Assembly (NCBI RefSeq): GCF_023652955.1
Contig: NZ_JAKLOY010000003.1
Span: 186,001-250,000 of the forward strand
From: Geomonas sp. Red32
GTDB lineage: Bacteria > Desulfobacterota > Desulfuromonadia > Geobacterales > Geobacteraceae
Direction of reading: 5' to 3'
DNA length: 64,000 nt
The notes below the pieces were generated by a model. The model was not told the DNA's origin. It saw only the letters and a program-made list of their open reading frames with translations, and ran no database searches. A program made the position numbers and the translations under genes. This document shows, one piece after another, positions 61,858-64,000 of the stretch (the first letter of the stretch is position 1; each line of letters starts with the position of its first letter).

Positions 61858-62790
61858 ATGTCCTACGCATTCATCTTCCCCGGCCAGGGCTCGCAGCACG
61901 CGGGGATGGGCCGGGAGCTCGCCGAAAATTTCAAAACCGCCGCCCGCACTTTCGAGGAGGCCGACGAGGCCCTGGGCTTCAAACTCTCCACCCTCTGCTT
62001 CGAGGGGCCGGAAGAGGATCTGAAGCTGACCGCCAACACCCAGCCGGCCATCCTGGCCGCCAGCGTGGCCGCCTTCCGGGTCCTCAAGGAAGAGGCCACC
62101 CTTTCCGCCTCCTTCATGGCGGGCCACTCGCTGGGCGAGTACTCCGCCCTGGTGGCCGCCGGCGCCCTCGACTTCGCCGACGCCCTCCGCACCGTCCGCG
62201 CCCGCGGCACCTTCATGCAGGAAGCGGTGCCGGTAGGGGTAGGGGGGATGGCCGCCATCCTGGGTGTCGAGCCTCAGCTCCTCCAGGAGATCTGCGCGGA
62301 AGCCGCCCAGGGGGAGATCGTTTCCCCTGCCAACTTCAACTCCCCGGGCCAGATCGTCATCGCCGGCCACGCCACCGCCGTGAACCGCGCCATCGAGATC
62401 GCCAAGGGGAAAGGGTTTAGGAAGGCCATGCCGCTTCCGGTCTCCGCCCCCTTTCATTGCGCCCTCATGAAGCCGGCCGCCGACCGCCTGGCTGCCACCC
62501 TGGAGCAGGTCGCGGTCTCCCCGCTCGTCACCCCGGTGGTGACCAACGTGGAAGCCAAACCGAACTCCGATGCCGCCCGCGTGAAGCCGCTTCTGGTCGA
62601 GCAGGTCTGCTCCCCGGTTCTGTGGGATGCCTCGGTGCAGTGGATGGTAGCTAACGGCGTGACCGGTTTCGTCGAAATCGGCCCCGGCAAGGTGCTGGCC
62701 GGTCTGGTCAAGAGGATCGCCAAGGAAGCGGCGACCTTCAACGTACAGGACGTGGCCGGCGTGAAGGCCATGGCGGGAGGTGTTGAATGA
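61858..62790 (+). CDS. fabD: Malonyl-CoA:ACP transacylase FabD
   Basis: A 310-residue acyltransferase that loads malonyl onto ACP. Motifs: FPGQGSQHAGMGREL at the start, nucleophile Ser in AGHSLGEYSAL, the conserved Arg in RGTFMQEAVP, and catalytic His in PVSAPFHCALM. GAGGG precedes the ATG. Its stop overlaps fabG as ATGA. Confidence 0.97.
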   Translation: MSYAFIFPGQGSQHAGMGRELAENFKTAARTFEEADEALGFKLSTLCFEGPEEDLKLTANTQPAILAASVAAFRVLKEEATLSASFMAGHSLGEYSALVAAGALDFADALRTVRARGTFMQEAVPVGVGGMAAILGVEPQLLQEICAEAAQGEIVSPANFNSPGQIVIAGHATAVNRAIEIAKGKGFRKAMPLPVSAPFHCALMKPAADRLAATLEQVAVSPLVTPVVTNVEAKPNSDAARVKPLLVEQVCSPVLWDASVQWMVANGVTGFVEIGPGKVLAGLVKRIAKEAATFNVQDVAGVKAMAGGVE

Positions 62791-63527
62791 GTCTCAACGG
62801 ACAGGTCGCCCTGGTAACCGGGGCATCCCGCGGTATCGGCCGCGCCATCGCGCTCAGACTGGCTGCCCAGGGGGCCGCCGTGGTGGTGACCGCCACCAGC
62901 CTGGAGGGGGCCCAGAATACGGCCGGCGAGATCGCTGCTGCCGGCGGGAAGTCGCTCGCCGTCAAGGTCGACGTCTCCCAGGTGGCCGAGGTGGAGAACC
63001 TCTTCAAGGAGGCGCTGGCCGCCTTCGGGAAAATCGACATCCTGGTCAACAACGCCGGGATCACCAAGGACGGCCTTTTGCTCAGGATGAAGGAGTCCGA
63101 CTGGGACCAGGTCCTCGACGTGAACCTCAAGGGTGCCTTCAACTGCATCAAGGAGGCCGCCAAGGTGATGACCAAGGCCCGCTACGGCCGCATCGTCAAC
63201 GTGAGCTCCGTGGTGGGGGAGATGGGGAACCCCGGCCAGGCCAACTACTGCGCCTCCAAGGCCGGCCTGATCGGCCTTACCAAGAGCGTCGCCAAGGAGC
63301 TCGCCCGCCGCAACGTGACCGTCAACGCGGTCACCCCCGGCTTCATCGAGACCGACATGACCGCCGAGCTGGGTGACAAGGCCCGCGAGGCGCTCCAGGA
63401 TCAGATCCCGATGGGGAGACTCGGCTCCGGCGACGACATTGCCGCCGCCGTCCTCTTCCTCGTTTCCGACGGGGCGGGGTACATCACCGGTCACGTGCTG
63501 TCGGTGAATGGCGGCATGTACATGTAA
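62787..63527 (+). CDS. fabG: 3-oxoacyl-ACP reductase FabG
   Basis: A 246-residue NADPH-dependent short-chain dehydrogenase for the first reduction of elongation. TGASRGIGRAIAL cofactor loop, NNAGITKDGLLLRM, catalytic Ser in VNVSSVVGEMGNPGQ, and YCASK with the Tyr/Lys pair; GRLGSGDDIAAAVLFL near the end. Coupled to fabD. Confidence 0.97.
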   Translation: MSLNGQVALVTGASRGIGRAIALRLAAQGAAVVVTATSLEGAQNTAGEIAAAGGKSLAVKVDVSQVAEVENLFKEALAAFGKIDILVNNAGITKDGLLLRMKESDWDQVLDVNLKGAFNCIKEAAKVMTKARYGRIVNVSSVVGEMGNPGQANYCASKAGLIGLTKSVAKELARRNVTVNAVTPGFIETDMTAELGDKAREALQDQIPMGRLGSGDDIAAAVLFLVSDGAGYITGHVLSVNGGMYM

Positions 63528-63571
63528 TTCATTGGAGCCGGGATTTGTTGAAAAGGCGCCAAAAATACCTT

Positions 63572-63599
63572 TTGCAAATTCGGCTTTTCATGCTATGAA
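63572..63599 (+). promoter_or_regulatory. Possible promoter of acpP
   Basis: TTGCAA and TATGAA are 16 nt apart in an AT-rich spacer, about 60 nt before the acpP ATG. An extra promoter here would raise acyl carrier protein above its operon neighbours. Confidence 0.5.
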
Positions 63600-63660
63600 A
63601 CTGAGGTGGCTTAACCCAATCACAATTGTCTGACGCAGCAAATCAAATGGAGGTGTATAG

Positions 63661-63894
63661 ATGGCTTCGATTGAAAAACGCATCAAAGAAATAGTCGCTG
63701 AGCAGCTCGGTGTCGATGAGGCTCAGGTAACCAATGAGTCCTCTTTCATGGACGACCTCGGCGCTGACTCCCTCGACACTGTTGAGCTCGTGATGGCTCT
63801 TGAAGAAGAGTTCGAAATCGAGATTTCCGACGAGGATGCCGAGAAGATTCAGTCCGTCCAGGACGCGATCGACTACATCACCGATCATACCTGA
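63661..63894 (+). CDS. acpP: Acyl carrier protein
   Basis: A 77-residue acidic carrier with the 4'-phosphopantetheine serine in [18 protein letters not shown] (DSL motif). ATGGAGGTG ribosome site precedes the ATG. Flanked by its own promoter and a terminator-like hairpin at 63917, typical of a highly expressed ACP gene within a fab operon. Confidence 0.98.
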   Translation: MASIEKRIKEIVAEQLGVDEAQVTNESSFMDDLGADSLDTVELVMALEEEFEIEISDEDAEKIQSVQDAIDYITDHT

Positions 63895-63916
63895 TTCAAA
63901 CTGACAGTACCCAACG

Positions 63917-63940
63917 GGGGGAGTTTCACTTCCCCTTTTT
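63917..63940 (+). terminator. Terminator or attenuator between acpP and fabF
   Basis: An 8-bp stem GGGGGAGT/ACTTCCCC (one G-T pair, 3-nt loop) is followed by five T. Partial termination would set a higher acpP than fabF level. Confidence 0.75.
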
Positions 63941-63988
63941 CATGCCCGCAGACTGGCATGATGCATCAGATTTCAAGGAGTTCAGCGC

Positions 63989-64000
63989 ATGAGAAGAGTC
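63989..64000 (+). CDS. fabF: Start of 3-oxoacyl-ACP synthase II FabF (cut by window edge)
   Basis: Only ATG plus three codons (MRRV) are in the window, after a strong AAGGAG site. The assignment rests on the usual acpP-fabF order and the common MRRV start of FabF, so it is a context call. Confidence 0.65.

Overview
The window reads as chromosomal DNA of a Geobacter-lineage bacterium (Desulfuromonadia, Geobacterales). The grounds are high GC coding with dense overlapping operons, multiheme c-type cytochromes including a DmsE/MtrB-type outer-membrane electron conduit, abundant chemotaxis and two-component genes, butyrate kinase/phosphotransbutyrylase, and a gene order rpmF-plsX-fabH-fabD-fabG-acpP-fabF. 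The family assignment is inferred from gene content, not from a marker gene search. No rRNA, tRNA, CRISPR array or transposase was recognised.

Layout. 1-5310: the 3' part of a hybrid histidine kinase converging on murB, then a Cache-domain chemoreceptor with a good sigma28 promoter, then a gene-free stretch holding a 13-copy 9-bp G-rich tandem repeat. 5311-10515: a secreted NamZ-type muramidase divergent from two paralogous hexaheme cytochromes with a small coiled-coil protein between them, and an M20 peptidase/GNAT pair. 10731-16963: tamA-tamB. 16964-22200: an accessory region with two different HicAB toxin-antitoxin modules, an XRE regulator, a racemase-family protein, a palindromic dispersed repeat (further copy near 56.7 kb) and a 32-bp direct repeat flanking the second HicAB module. 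22203-28241: DinB, TSUP permease, TonB-dependent receptor, small zinc ribbon, DUF2520 and a MshEN-REC protein. 28421-31002: MCP and CheW. 31191-36741: a tight operon of butyrate kinase, an unusual XRE-cupin-phosphate acyltransferase fusion, a glycerophosphodiesterase and an acyltransferase-alpha/beta hydrolase fusion. 36843-40429: two tiny membrane proteins, a HAD hydrolase, RsgA and a spermidine-synthase-like protein. 40434-46802: signalling (REC, two coupled histidine kinases, PilZ, a second MshEN-REC) and AmtB behind a sigma54-type promoter. 47080-51020: histone-deacetylase-family enzyme, unknowns, TPR, a 31-residue membrane peptide, CoA-binding protein. 51282-56631: an ABC ATPase, decaheme cytochrome, MtrB-type porin, periplasmic binding protein and response regulator in one direction. 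56767-64000: a Cys-tailed unknown, YfcE phosphodiesterase, SppA, and the YceD-L32-fatty acid synthesis operon running off the right edge into fabF.

How it works together. Respiration and extracellular electron transfer (conduit plus hexahemes), envelope building (MurB, NamZ, TamAB, PlsX/Fab, SppA) and environmental sensing (MCP/CheW, kinases, c-di-GMP-type MshEN and PilZ modules) dominate. The most unusual items are the XRE-cupin-Ptb fusion, the conduit operon with transport genes on both sides and a CX3CH haem site, the MshEN-REC pair, the PlsC-hydrolase fusion, the unannotated 31-32 residue membrane peptides, and the repeat families clustered around the toxin-antitoxin region.
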